Source of the DNA: Prunus persica
Taxonomy: Eukaryota > Streptophyta > Magnoliopsida > Rosales > Rosaceae
Assembly (NCBI RefSeq): GCF_000346465.2
Contig: NC_034015.1
Span: 7,207,980-7,271,979 of the forward strand
Reading direction: 5' to 3'
Length of the DNA stretch: 64,000 bases
This document shows positions 24,231 through 35,784 of the stretch, piece after piece. Position numbers and translations under genes: made by a program. Below the pieces are notes generated by a model. The model was given only the letters and a program-made list of their open reading frames with translations. It ran no database searches and was not told where the DNA came from. Position 1 is the first letter of the stretch. Every line of letters starts with the position of its first letter.

Positions 24231-24479
24231 ACAAGGTTATTTCCTTATTTCTTGATTAAAACGACAATTGGTAAGGTTGTGCAGTTGGATCGCAAATACC
24301 GAAACCGCCGGTTTTCAACCGATATTTCCGATCAATGCCCGGTTGCTATTGGACGACCTAACCAAAATGTTGCGGGTGTGAATGCGGTTGCAGGATATCA
24401 AATCTGTCGACAACCGCATCTGACCGAGATATATTTAATTAAAAAAACTCACTTATATAAGTCTCGTCCTCGTAGTGCC

Positions 24480-25302
24480 ATTGCTCATGCAATCACATTT
24501 TTAATGAACACCTCTGCAAAATCGTTGATCCTCAACTTTGGAATCATAAGAATCCCAAGATGATGATTAAATTGAATTTCAAATAACCTTTGGTTTCGGC
24601 TCACCTGGAATTTGAGACCTGCTTGATTTAACTTGGTCATACTGGGTGCACATGAAAGTGTTACGTTTGTAGCAAAAAAACATATTCTAGTTTCCTCTGA
24701 GTCTTCCCTTAAATCTAACTTTTGAAATTGCATCCTGCAGTTGTAAGTTCTTATAAGATCAACAAAATGATGTCTTTCTCTGCCAGGAAAAAGTTCTTCA
24801 ATCGCCTTCAATTCTTCTTCGGTCTTCTCGTCATATTTTTTGAAATTGAGTAATAGGTACGAGAGGGAAATTATTGAAGCTTATCAGTAGATTCAAAACA
24901 ATGTTTGCAAGAGATCCTCGAGAATGAAGAGTGGTAGCTGATTTTCAAGCATCCACAGGTCAGACAATAGATCACGGACCCTCCATGCTTTAATGCATAT
25001 GTAGTCTTCTTCACTTTGGAACCGTCGGAAACTCAACTTCACCAAGAGCTCAATAATGAAGGCAGCATCCACTAGAACCATTTCTACAAACTGATTGTTG
25101 GTAAAGGCAATGGCTTCTTCATAAGAACTTTTCAGTTTTGTTCTTGTTTCTTTACTTTCTCTAGATAGTCCTCCACGCTTAGCTAGCTTCTTTCTACAAA
25201 ATCTCGTAGGTACCTCTTTTTGTGAACCTTCATGGCCTTTAAGTGTTCCTTTCCATGGTGAAGTGGGTCTATAAAGACTACGTGAGGTGTGAAGAATTTA
25301 TC
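24480..25302 (-). pseudogene. DUF247 (UPF0481) plant protein, frameshifted fragment
   Basis: Three minus-strand pieces follow the order of a DUF247 protein. Around 25302-25190 FFTPHVVFIDPLHHGKEHL matches the N-terminal motif. At 25081-24893 FIIELLVKL and LLSDLWMLENQLPLFILEDL match the central motif. At 24811-24485 IEELFPGRERHHFVDLIRTY and LNQAGLKFQ match the later part. The pieces sit in different frames with stops between them (for example near 24820-24890), and there is no C-terminal membrane segment or intact start, so this is a broken, truncated copy. DUF247 genes are common in plants; a few take part in self-incompatibility. Confidence 0.82.
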
Positions 25303-25669
25303 ATCTGAAATTTATAGATACACTGAGAAGGAGGCGAGGAAGACAAGCTATTCATGCCAGCTACAACAGTGGACCAAATGAACGGTGATGATGGTGTCAG
25401 ACATGGCGATAAAATCTAGAGCAAGATGAAGGCGACGACGCATTGAAGGAGAGGAGGGGTGTGTCCGTCTGATGCAAAGAGGAGTGAAAACCCTTTGATT
25501 TTTTTGATTTTTGATTTTTAAGGTTTAATAGGCCTTAACAGTGTTAAGGCTCTATTAATTTCAAGACAGATGTTACTAAATTAGAGAGGGAATATAAAGG
25601 AGACATGCATTTTGGGGACAGAGAATCTAGACTCATCAACCTTGGCCTCATAAAACATAGAACCACTAA

Positions 25670-26109
25670 GAGCACTTCCACCGCTGAGGTGGAGCCTTGG
25701 CAAGAGTTCCAGCTCCACCGCAAGAGTTCCAGCTCGGGCAAATAGTGAGCTCCAGCAACTTGGGCAAGCCCATAGGCAAGTTTAGTCCAAGTTGCTGCCT
25801 GAACAAAATGAAACAATGCTGACGTCATAATGACGTCAGCAACCAAAAAAAAAAAATCGAAAAAAAAAACCAAAAAACCAAAAATTTCAATTATTTATTT
25901 ATTATAAATACTTAGCCATATTCTTTACTTCTACACCAAAAACTCTATACAAATTCATCTCTCATATCTCATGTGAATACTAATTGCCCTTGCCCTAACC
26001 GCCTATAGGAGTGGAAACAAAATTGCAAGGGTTACCACTATTCATATGAATATTAGCAACCCTTACTTTGCCATTGCATTACCTTTACCCATAAGGGGTA
26101 GAAGTGCTC
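25670..26109. mobile_element. PIF/Harbinger-like MITE with TAA target duplication
   Basis: GAGCACTTCCACC at the left end and its complement GGTAGAAGTGCTC at the right end form 13-bp terminal inverted repeats with one mismatch. The trinucleotide TAA is present on both sides (25667-25669 and 26110-26112). Three-base TAA/TTA duplications are typical of PIF/Harbinger (Tourist-type) elements. The 440-bp interior has no coding capacity. Confidence 0.82.
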
Positions 26110-26112
26110 TAA

Positions 26113-27157
26113 GGAATGTTAGTATTAAAAACATAGACGCCAAACTTAAAAATATATACTCAATTACGAAGAACGACTCTTGTGTTTGGACAAATAATAT
26201 TAAAACTCTCTCTCTCTGTGCTCAAATTTGAAATCTTAGGCAAGTTAATGTGATTCATAAAAAATCAAACAATCCAAACCTTCATTCTGATAAAAAAAAA
26301 TAAAATAAAATCTGTTTCAAGGGAAGAAAATCTTACTCCATCAAATTCAATGTATTAAAAAGAAAAAACTCAGTGTAAGAGATTTGACACAGGATCAAGA
26401 ATACTTTTAAAAAAAAGGGACAAAAAAATGTCAAGATCTTACAACTCCCTCGTTCAACCTTGGAGTAGTGGATTGTTAGAACTAATTCTCATCTTATGCC
26501 CATTTAAGATCACGTGTACCATGCGATCTAAGATCCTATGAGAGTATAGAAAACGTACCTTAAGGTCAAGTCAGTATCTTGACCTAGCAATCCAATAAAT
26601 CTAAAAACACTCGTTTTCTTTCAATTAAGTCTTTGTTTCTTTGTTGATTCAAAGAGGGCTTGAGAGATCAATTGACAACCGAGCACGACAGTCTACCCAG
26701 CACAACGCAACACAAGAAGATTTGTTACCAAGGCTAAGGACCCAACAACTGAGGAAACTTCCTAACTCGGCCTAAGTCATTTGACGAAGTCAGATCTATG
26801 GGCACACTGTGGTAACCAAATTAAGGGGAAATTTGCTCCCACACACACCACCCTCTTTGCTGTCACGGCCGCCAACGACTGTGATAGCTAGTATGCTGGG
26901 CAAAGAACTCACATTAAAGAATGATGACTTTACTCCTAAATACAATTGGTTGTCGATTATTTTATTTTGAGATAATTCGTGTGATTGGCCAAAAGAATTT
27001 TGAAGCCAACAAAATTCACATACGTAAATCAAGAATACGAAAAAGAAGGTTTGAATTTATATTACTTTTTTAATGTTGATTCCATTTACATTCATTTATA
27101 TATTTAGAAAAAAGAAAAAGAAATTAGAGGGTGAGGGGTTCTAGGTTTTCTAACATT
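26113..27157. other. No gene found
   Basis: About 1 kb of AT-rich sequence. The part near 26640-26870 is less AT-rich and may be retroelement debris, but no domain is recognisable. Confidence 0.5.
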
Positions 27158-27985
27158 GGCAAACCTCCAGACAAATGAAAAGTTGAAGAAAACTACTTGA
27201 TTCATACTAATCTCAAACAGGAGTGACAACCATATCTGGAAATTGAGACAACGGAGAAAACGCCAGTAAAATGAGGACGGCCATGATCAGTACAGGAACA
27301 AAGAGAAGCACCAACGGCGGCGGCGGCAGTGGCGGCAAAAGCAGCGGTAGTACCACCAAAAACACAGTCAAAATTGTCAAAACCATGATTGATATGACGC
27401 TAAAGTTGCTCAACATCAAAACCCTGCGCACACAAATGTTATTGAGTCTGTTTGAGGAACGCATACCACCCATGAACCCAATTCATGCAGCGTCCACACC
27501 CTCCATAATTGCAGCATCGAAACGTATGCTCCGCTTCAAAACCAAAGTAAACAACACGAAGAAATAACAGATTTCGATAGAATTAGAGCACTCAACTCAA
27601 AATCAAGTAACAATAGATGCAGAAGTACCAAATCTTATGTACTCTCTGATATAAGGCTTGACTTCTCCGATGTGGGAAAATACTCTCTATAAATAGAGCA
27701 AGAGATGGCTTGATTTATATGTTCATAAGAAGACCAGAATATAAGTGAAAGGGAAATGGGAAATGGGAAATGGGAAGGAAAATGATATAAATATTTGAGT
27801 ACGGAAGATAGAATTAGGTTAGGTGGGCTAGAGCTAGCCTTTGTCTCTGTCAAACCCCAATCTTTTTATCTTATGTCTTGGTTCAGCCAACCAAAGCTTT
27901 TTTTACATCTAAATTCTAATGAATAAGGACTATTTTTCGGTTCATTGTGCGGGGTCATATATTTGACACTTTGTATTTTTCTTTT
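27158..27985. repeat. Duplicated block holding OSR-like copy 2 (pair of 42077-42815)
   Basis: The match starts 3' of the gene at AAACCTCCAGACAAA (27160; 42080), runs through the coding region, and continues upstream through GATATAAATA or AATATAAATA, TTAGGTTAGGTGG, GTCAAACCCC and a final GGTCATATATTTGA. About 0.8 kb therefore duplicated together, including the likely promoter. Confidence 0.82.
27213..27473 (-). CDS. ARGOS/OSR organ-size-related protein, copy 2
   Basis: Open from an ATG at 27473 (86 residues), but homology to copy 3 begins only at the internal ATG at 27416 (MLSNFSVISIMV), so the shorter 67-residue product is the more likely common form; the longer N-terminus is not conserved. 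It has the family core VVLPLLLPPLPPPP between two hydrophobic segments, then LAFSPL. Expected to be an ER-membrane growth regulator by analogy with ARGOS/OSR proteins. A TATAAATA at 27688-27695 lies about 270 bp upstream of the internal start. Close paralogue of copy 3 at 42.1 kb, more distant from copy 1 at 22.5 kb, all on the same strand. The proline core makes the family call firm; the exact start is uncertain. Confidence 0.82.
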   Translation of the reverse strand: MGGMRSSNRLNNICVRRVLMLSNFSVISIMVLTILTVFLVVLPLLLPPLPPPPLVLLFVPVLIMAVLILLAFSPLSQFPDMVVTPV

Positions 27986-28054
27986 CCTTTTTCTATGTTT
28001 CTCTTCTTTTCTTTGTCTTCTGGCTTGCATAGCCAAAAAGATAACTACATACAT

Positions 28055-29635
28055 CTAATGTTATCTCTTTATGTCCAAATATTGATATTTCTTTAATTTA
28101 ATTTCTATGTTGTTTCTCATTTTTAAATTCGAAGAATGACTAACTGTTTGTCTAGTGATATTTTTCTTCTGAATATTCCACAATTTGAATCAAATGGTAG
28201 AGAAAGCGAAAACCGAGGAAGGAAACGTGTACTGGCACACCCGACCCGTGAATTTTTTAGCGGAAGTGCAATTTTGAAACGTTAAAAACTTTTATAAAAA
28301 ATTGGCAATCAAATATCCTTAAAATTTAAACAATACCAATGCCATTCATATGTCATAAAAAAATAGCATTACAAATAATCTACGATTATTGTAAAAGAAA
28401 AAGAAAATCTTGTTGTTAAAAGCCATTGTTTAAAGCCTTTTTTTCCTTTTATATGCAGCCAATAGGTTAAAGTCAATGAAATGGCAGCCCTACAATGACT
28501 TTTCCGGTGAAAAGAGATATAGATGCATCTCCTTACGCCTTAATAGAACACGTGCCTCTTGTTATTTAATACCTTGAATTTTTTAATGGCACTCCTTGTT
28601 TATATTCCTAGCTCCACTGCTGATTTGAATTCCCTCCCATCCAAGATTGATAAAATAATATTCAGAGAATGAAGATCTCCAAAAGCATTTCGTTCCTAAG
28701 TGCCGGTTTTGAATTAAAGGTCAAATTAGAATATAATTCTTGTTTCGACCCAATTATTCAAACACGAGAAAAACACGAGTAAAATTCTATTTGTTTCCAC
28801 AACAAAACATACAAAGCTCGCCGTCATTCTATTTGTCAAAATGTTGACGTAACTTAATCCCCCATCTCGAAAAAATAAAAGCTTACTAACTTTAAGCATC
28901 TCCCCATCCCAACAAAAAAAAGTCTTTCACTATTCATATATATCTAAATCATTTGACATAAATGATGTCGCAATCTTTCATTCATTCATGTTTGAGCCAA
29001 CAAATATGTAAGATATAACACATTAAGTGATGAGCAAATTTACTGCACACATTATCAAGGGCTACTTTTAGGAGTTCACCCAAGATTACCAAAGCCCTAG
29101 GTCCGATGCCTATCCACCGTAATAAGGTTTATATTAAGCACAATGGGATTTTCCCAAATGCATATATCAATCCATGAGGTTTTTTTAAATAAAAATTTAA
29201 AAAAGAAAAAAAAGAAAAAAGAAAAGACAAAAACGATAGATTGCATTCTAACTTAGACCTAAAATTTGTCAATCGTAAGGACCAATACAAATATAAATAA
29301 CCACATATAATTAATACAAATACAAAATCATAGTAACCATGAGTGGTTAATCTAAATACGGAAGAGTCCACCAACAGCAGTAAGCAGTCACACATAAATT
29401 CCAGTTAAAAAGCCGGAAGTAGTGGCGGATCCAAGATTCAAAAGTCAAATAGGTGAAGCTTGCATTAAAAATTCGATGGTACGAATGAATTTCATTAATA
29501 AATGTAAAAAAATACACCTAATCAAGGATGATGTAATGAGTCTTATCCTCAAATATGCATCTCTATATATAAATAACAGCTTAACCAAAAAAACAAAAAC
29601 AAAAATAAAAACAACAAATAAATACAATAAAACAC
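28055..29635. other. No gene found
   Basis: AT-rich intergenic DNA between OSR-like copy 2 and the LTR element. Around 29420 the phrase AGTGGCGGATCCAAGATT looks like the edge of an old DNA transposon, but I could not find a partner end. Confidence 0.5.
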
Positions 29636-29640
29636 AAAAC

Positions 29641-30124
29641 TGTTATAAAAATAACCTGGAATATGTATGAATATTGAGTTGCACGTAAAGTAGATGAGAC
29701 ACAGCATTTAACGAGGTTCGGCTATGCCTACGTCCTCGGAGAGCAGCAGCAGTAACTTTTTCACTATATAAAATAATAGGGCTACAACTTTAGAGTTTAC
29801 AATATGGGAGGCTCACTGAATTTTCTCTCTCTTTCTTCTTCTCTCTTTTCTTTCTTCTTTTTCTCTTCTTTTCTTTCTTCTTTTCTCTTCTTCTTCTCTC
29901 TTCTTTTTCTCTTCTTCTTCTTTCTTTCTTTTCTCCGTTGGTCACACTCCCCTTTACAATTGGTATGCCTATTTATAGGCTAATGTTTAGGCAAAATACA
30001 GGGAAGGGAAGGTTCCTGGAAGATGCAAGGAAACTTCCTGAATTGATAAATACAGGGAAGAGAAAGTTCCTGGAAGATGCAAGGAAACTTCCTCTGTGGG
30101 CTCCACCTTCAAACTTTTACAACA
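29641..30124 (-). repeat. Left (3') LTR
   Basis: 484 bp with a long CT-rich tract (about 29824-29935) and an internal tandem duplication of a ~51-bp unit with GTTCCTGGAAGATGCAAGG. TTTATAGG near 29973-29980 and AGGTTCGGCTATGC are shared with the right copy. Confidence 0.93.
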
Positions 30125-30137
30125 CTCCCCCTTGGAG
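30125..30137 (-). promoter_or_regulatory. Polypurine tract
   Basis: On the minus strand the sequence directly before the left LTR is CCAAGGGGGAG, a typical primer site for plus-strand DNA synthesis. Similar TCAGGGGGAG motifs recur in the interior near 30371, 30490 and 30507. Confidence 0.75.
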
Positions 30138-30159
30138 ACCACAAATGATATGGAATATG

Positions 30160-30345
30160 CCTCGTTAAAAACCTTGCCAGTAAAAACCCAGTGGGACAAA
30201 AACTGGTCGAAGGGAAAAAAAGTACATAATCACGTGTAACACAAAATTCTGTGTATATTGACGCGCGTGCGACACTGCCTCGTTAAAACCTTGCCATGAA
30301 AAACCCAGTGGGATAAAAACCTAGACGAAGAAAAAAGAGTACAGT
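30160..30345. repeat. Direct repeat next to the left LTR
   Basis: CCTCGTTAAAA, CCTTGCCA, AAAACCCAGTGGGA and GAAGAAAAAAGAGTACA-like text occurs at about 30163-30224 and again at 30280-30342, a period near 118 bp. Confidence 0.8.
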
Positions 30346-31689
30346 GTGTAAGGGTCTGTATTGACAGCACGCTCCCCCTGATGCTTGGCAAAATATCTTT
30401 AAGCCATACTGTTGATCATCTGTCTGAATATCATAGTTGACATTGCTGCTGTGAGTCAATAGTGTATGAAGGTCTTTATTAATACCATGCTCCCCCTGAT
30501 GAATATCTCCCCCTGAAAACTTCATGACTAGCTTTTTCCAGTAAGCGACCATAGAGATTTCCTGAGTCCGCATATCTTAGAACACTTGGGCTATTTATAA
30601 GTTCACTAAAAAATATGCCCGTATATGGTGTTATGCTTAGATAGCATCAAATATACCTCACATCATCCCAAAATGATGGTGATGGAGTTGAGCCCTATTT
30701 GGAAAATATGATGTCCGGTCCAATATACTTCCGGAAAATCATTAAAGTGTCCAACGGATAATCCTCATAAAAATACTTCAATACTTTCTTAGTATAAGCA
30801 AGAATCTCGTTGGCATAATGCTCGATCCTTAAGTCGAGACAAATATTTCGTGAATTCTGCAGAAGCTTTAATGTGTTGCAATCACATTATAATCAATGTA
30901 CTCACTGAGGTAATTTATGCATATTAATATTGAGTACAAATTTTGTGCTTTAAGCACATGTCCTTTAGGGACTTGCTTTATGCAATGTCAATCCTCTCAA
31001 CGGATTTTGTTTAAAAGGGATTAAACTTTTTAACCCAGCTATTTATACATCTTTAGGGAATCGCTTCTGGCGATATGCTCCGTGCATTTAATAACCCTTA
31101 AAGATAATATGTTGGTCTTCGTAATTGTGTAATAAGGGGGGGCACAATTGAATCTGTAAATATGGAGAAAACCCAACATTCCTTGTTTCTGCCAGAAACA
31201 GTGTGTCATACAAAGTAGATATATTTCCTTTTATTCCGAACACCCAAGTATAACTTTCAGTATTAACAAATTTTGGGGTTCGTATTGTGGGTTTGTTCTT
31301 TCACGTTCATTCTCATTTATAATGGAATTACCTCGTTCCATTTTGGCCAATGATATTGTCGACATTTAATAATTGAACGTGGTTCCAATCAACACAGCCC
31401 ATTGATGATTTGAGTAGCTACTCTAAAACCAAAAATTGTCATTCATCAATTTATGATCTCACAATTCTCATGTGCATGCGCATGCATCAATTATAAGCAT
31501 TCCTTTGCTTTTGGGTACCCAAGCCACTTCATGGGGCTTTTATTATGTGAGAATGTGGATTATAACCTCCATTGGAGCGTTATTTTACATAGGGCGTAGA
31601 AAATCTCCATTTAGGGAGTTGGAACATTTAGAACCCATATATCTGTCATGTTGCAGGCATGCCACAGATTAATACATACATGTCAATTA

Positions 31690-34600
31690 ATTTCTGGGAC
31701 CTTAACCCATATTATGGGACTTTAACCCATATAATTTGCTACGCATTAGGCGTGCATAATATCAATATTGACATGTCAAAGGATTGTCCTTTCGGGACTT
31801 CAATCCATATCATTTGCTACGCAATAGGCGTGCATCATATTGATCACTGCTATACCCATATTCTGTTCTTATGGGACTTTAATCTGTGCAGTGTATTATC
31901 AATGTATCCAACTTGCAATCTGTAAAATTTGCGTTAATAATTCATGGATACATACAAGTCATTCTTTTGGAACGGACTTATCTCCCCATTTGGTTACCTT
32001 TCAAGATAAAATATCAAATAGGTATATAAGCATAAAATAACACAAGTATTGCTTACATCCTTAGGTGGGAGAAACTTTTCTCAAGTATCATTCAAGCTCA
32101 TATCAGCCCAGTAAATATAATGTAGCGCTTGATGATCTAGTTATATCCTGCAAGAGCAAAAATCACAACTCTTTTGCCTCTGTCAAAACAAATAACCCTC
32201 ATAGTTAGGATTACTTCATGGATTCATTCTTCAGATGTTCATTCTAAAGAAATAAAATCTCTTATGAACAGAGAGTTATAAAAAGAGAAAAAATGCAAAA
32301 ATAATGTGATATTGATTGCAAGAGAAGGTAAGCAATCAGGGAAGGAAGCTGGTGGGAGCAGACAATAAGCTCTTATATCTCCTAGTCTAGAAGGACTCCC
32401 GGAGATTAGAGCATAAGATCGCCTTCACAGTTTCCTGATGCAGTGGAAACGTGATCAGGGATAGTCTTGCTTCCTGAATGGATGATCAGAGATAGTCTTG
32501 CTTCTCGGGCATATTGAGTGCTTACTGATAAGAAAAACAAGTAGATATCGCATCACTAGGTATGGAATAAACTGGATGTCTTCTGCAAAGAAAATTTCGT
32601 TAGTAACACATTTATACACAAATACAATGAATTGGTAGAACCGGTGAATTTCAAATTAACCATAGGAAAATTGCGAGATTCTCGGGATGCTTTTGAAAAA
32701 GTAGCTCCGTGAAATCCGTAAAGCAAGATCGGCTTTGAAAATAATGCTTGAAAACGCCGAAAGTGCCGACAGGCATTATTAGAGGCCACGTGAAGTTTTG
32801 GACTCTAAGAAAGAAAAAGATAATATGGGGATTCGAGAAGATATTGGGGTCCTGAAAAACAGTAGCCATATTTCCTCCTATAGATATGGCCTTTGCAAAA
32901 CTTGATTGGAGCAACTGCGTTTCAACTCAAATTTCTTCATTTTCCGAACCTTTAGTTTTTCTAAGACTTTCTTCGAAACCTTCTTAAAAAAAATGGCTTC
33001 CTCTTCTTCCTGCCCAAATTATTTCAATTTAAATGATGCTCCCACAACAACCAGTGACGCCCAAGTTTGGCGTCCATCCTTTGTATCCAAAAATCGTCAT
33101 CCCACAGTTAATGATTCTGTGATGATGAATGATGCTACTGCTGTCATAGTAGCTAGGAATTTCATTACTCCAATGGATGAAATGTTGTTGACGGGGAGAT
33201 CAGAGGAAGAGGCTATTGATGACTCAATGACTTTTAGCATTCAGAGTGCTGTTTCTGTTTCTAAGATGGCTGATCGTTTGCGTGCCAGAGCAAACGAGGT
33301 TGAGAATTTAACAACTGAAAATTCGTCTCTCCAAAGAATGCTTCATGAGTCTCAACAGGAGGTTGAGAAACTTAAAGGAGAGAATAATGCCTTGTTGAAA
33401 CTGGTGAGTTCGTACTCTGTTGATACACTGAGAAGGCTAGACATGCTGCAGGTCTCCAATGAAAGAATTTTGGGAGACCACGAGAAGCTCATGGCTAAGC
33501 TTAAGAGGCGCCGTCCTCTTCCTTCAGAGGCTTCCAGAACATAATGTAATTTTATAGATTTTACAGGGCCTGCACCTTCATTGCAGGAAAAAATCTATCT
33601 GTTGTATGTTCCTGTTATAATAATTGCGCATATTCTTAAACTTGCACCTATGGTTTTTACGTCTTTTCAAAATGACGATTTGGAACCTTGTGCCTTATAG
33701 GTTCAAATAACCACATTGTCTCTCCCAAATTTCATATTTTATCGCATGGTAGCCCGGAACTTTTGGCCTGGGCACAAACTCAGAATTTATTTGCCCTTTT
33801 CAAATGGACATGAAATATGAATTGAGTAAAAGCCATAATAATATCGCAATATAGTAGTGAAGAGCATTAACTACTATATACCCACAACTTCAAGTTCAGG
33901 ATCTCTCATATATTTGGATCCATGGGCTTCCGGCCCAGATATAACAAAATATGTGGGGAGCCTCAATTCATTATTTGAGGTTTATATTAATATTATCCAT
34001 TTCGCGGTGTATTCTTAACAACCGGAATTCACAAAATATATTTCTTCCTTGAGGTGTCGATTATAACAAAATCGAACTTTATTAAATTCATCATCTTCTT
34101 ATGCCAAAGAAATATGTGGCATACCACAATTTGCAATAATACCTCAAGGGTTGTCCATTTAATTGTTGGAACTTCAGGTTCTCAACACTGTTAAATTTGG
34201 AACTTCAGGCCAAAGCCACATATTCTCATGGTATGGACATTTTTACAATTTTCTGTACATATTTCGGGACTTCAAGCCCTTACATAATTGTCCATATTTT
34301 GAGGAACTTCTGGCATCTCATTTAATTGCTCATCCATGAGTTTAAGGAACTGCAGGTTCCCTTTTGTATATAGTGACGGTTTACCCAAAATGGTTAATAT
34401 TTATGCATACGTCACTATTCATGTGAATAGTACTATTCATCAAGTCATGAATACGTATCTATTCATCTGCCAGTACAGTTATCATCAATGTGTACGGCAC
34501 TATGAACCAATACGGTACTGTTACATCATTAAGGAACTCTAGGTCCTTATTTACATGTCAGGGATCAAGGACCTTTAAGTCCAATCACATGTTTACAAAT

Positions 34601-34705
34601 ACAGTACCGGTGAGACTGCCAGCTCTCATTTTAATATCATCATCAAGGATCTTCAAGTCCTGATGTAATTGTATGATGAGGATCAAGGAACTTCTGGTCC
34701 TGATC
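31690..34705. repeat. Dispersed short interrupted palindromes (GGAACTTCAGGTTCC type)
   Basis: A phrase of the form GGAACTTCAGGTTCC or GGGACTTCAAGCCC recurs in the interior: near 31696, 31716, 31795, 31873, then 34167, 34198, 34263, 34303, 34345, 34531, 34568, 34644 and 34686. Several copies (for example GGGACTTCAAGCCC) are themselves short inverted repeats. Part of 31715-31850 is also a direct repeat (ATTTGCTACGCA then AGGCGTGCAT). Confidence 0.7.
32993..33544 (+). CDS. Coiled-coil ORF antisense to its host LTR element
   Basis: The open frame runs from an ATG at 32906, but the ATG at 32993 sits in AAAAAAATGGCTTCC, a strong plant start context, and opens a typical MASSSS N-terminus, so 183 residues is preferred. 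The N-terminal half is Ser/Asp-rich with no known domain. Residues about 100-165 have heptad-like spacing of Leu, Val and Met (MADRLRARANEVENLTTENS, then LHESQQEVEKLKGENNALLK) and should form a coiled coil. The C-terminus is basic (KLKRRRPLP), possibly a nuclear signal. It is intact, lies on the strand opposite to the retrotransposon, and is its only sizeable ORF. I do not recognise a family. It could be an additional antisense ORF as reported for some plant LTR elements, or a captured host fragment. Confidence 0.7.
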   Translation: MASSSSCPNYFNLNDAPTTTSDAQVWRPSFVSKNRHPTVNDSVMMNDATAVIVARNFITPMDEMLLTGRSEEEAIDDSMTFSIQSAVSVSKMADRLRARANEVENLTTENSSLQRMLHESQQEVEKLKGENNALLKLVSSYSVDTLRRLDMLQVSNERILGDHEKLMAKLKRRRPLPSEASRT

Positions 34706-34734
34706 TGCATACTGGAAAAACTCATCATACAGCA

Positions 34735-35135
34735 CAATTAATCCATAAAATAAATTGCTGATAAATAAATTACTGGTATGGACGATAAACCCGCACCACA
34801 CTTTAAATAAATGTAAATGTGCGGTAAATTAAATTCATAAATTAAATTGCTTGCTGTATGGACGTTAATCCCGCACCATACTTTAAATAAAATTAAATGT
34901 GCGGTAAAGTAAATTGTGCTTGTATGGGCACTAATTATGCTCCATACATTTAAATAAAAGCAAAGGCGTGGACGATAAACCCGCACCACCCTTTTAAATA
35001 AATACTGTTGTATGGGTAATAAACCTACACCATACAGTAAATAAAATAAATATGCGGTAAAATAAATTTGCGATAAAGTAAAGGTGCATGTATGGGTAAT
35101 AAACCTACACCATACAGTAAATAAATGTGGGGTTA
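34735..35135. repeat. Tandem repeat array, ~60-90 bp unit
   Basis: Five or six degenerate copies of a unit with TGTATGG, then GATAAACCCGCACCA or AATAAACCTACACCATAC, then TTTAAATAAA and GTGCGGTAAA. The array sits just inside the primer-binding-site end of the LTR element. Confidence 0.8.
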
Positions 35136-35281
35136 AAACCACCACCGAATAAAATAAGAAAAAGTTAGTATTAGTAACGGTCTCCCACTGATAATATGTT
35201 TAGTATTACCAAGGGTCCATTTTTGTTAGTGGTTAGTAGTATAGATAATAGTGCAGCACAAAAATTATACCTGAGAGCTTC

Positions 35282-35295
35282 TCGTGCTGATAACG
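35282..35295 (-). promoter_or_regulatory. Putative tRNA primer binding site
   Basis: On the minus strand the bases directly after the right LTR read CGTTATCAGCACGAG. This resembles, but does not exactly match, the common plant methionine-initiator site TGGTATCAGAGC. Confidence 0.5.
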
Positions 35296-35779
35296 TGTTA
35301 TAAAAATAACCTGGAATATGTATGAATATTGAGCTGCACGTAAAGTAGATGAGACACATCATTTAACGAGGTTCGGCTATGCCTACGTCCTCGGAGAGCA
35401 GCAGCAGTAACTTTTTCACTATATAAAATAATAGGGCTACAACTTTAGAGTTTACAATATGTGAGGCTCACTGAATTTTCTCTCTCTTTCTTCTTCTCTC
35501 TTTTCTTTCTTCTTTTTCTCTTCTTTTCTTTCTTCTTTTCTCTTCTTCTTCTCTCTTCTTTTTCTCTTCTTCTTCTTTCTTTCTTTTCTCCGTTGGTCAC
35601 ACTCCCCTTTACAATTGGTATGCCTATTTATAGGCTAATGTTTAGGCAAAATACAGGGAAGGGAAGGTTCCTGGAAGATGCAAGGAAACTTCCTGAATTG
35701 ATAAATACAGGGAAGGGAAAGTTCCTGGAAGATGCAAGGAAACTTCCTCTGTGGGCTCCACCTTCAAACTTTTACAACA
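35296..35779 (-). repeat. Right (5') LTR
   Basis: 484 bp, near-identical to the left LTR; the differences seen are in GAGCTGC, CACATCAT, ATGTGAGG and GGGAAGGGAAAG. Followed by the AAAAC target duplication. Confidence 0.93.
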
Positions 35780-35784
35780 AAAAC

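Larger units (their letters stand above)
29641..35779 (-). mobile_element. Complete, young, non-autonomous LTR retrotransposon (LARD-like)
   Basis: Two 484-bp LTRs (29641-30124, 35296-35779) begin TGTTATAAAA and end TTTACAACA, and differ at about four positions by eye. The 5-bp AAAAC sits immediately outside both ends (29636-29640, 35780-35784). A polypurine tract read on the minus strand abuts the left LTR and a tRNA-primer-like site abuts the right LTR, so the element is oriented right to left. The 5.2-kb interior shows no gag, protease, RT or integrase. It holds repeat arrays and one plus-strand coiled-coil ORF (32993-33544). Mobilisation would need proteins from another element. Confidence 0.93.
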
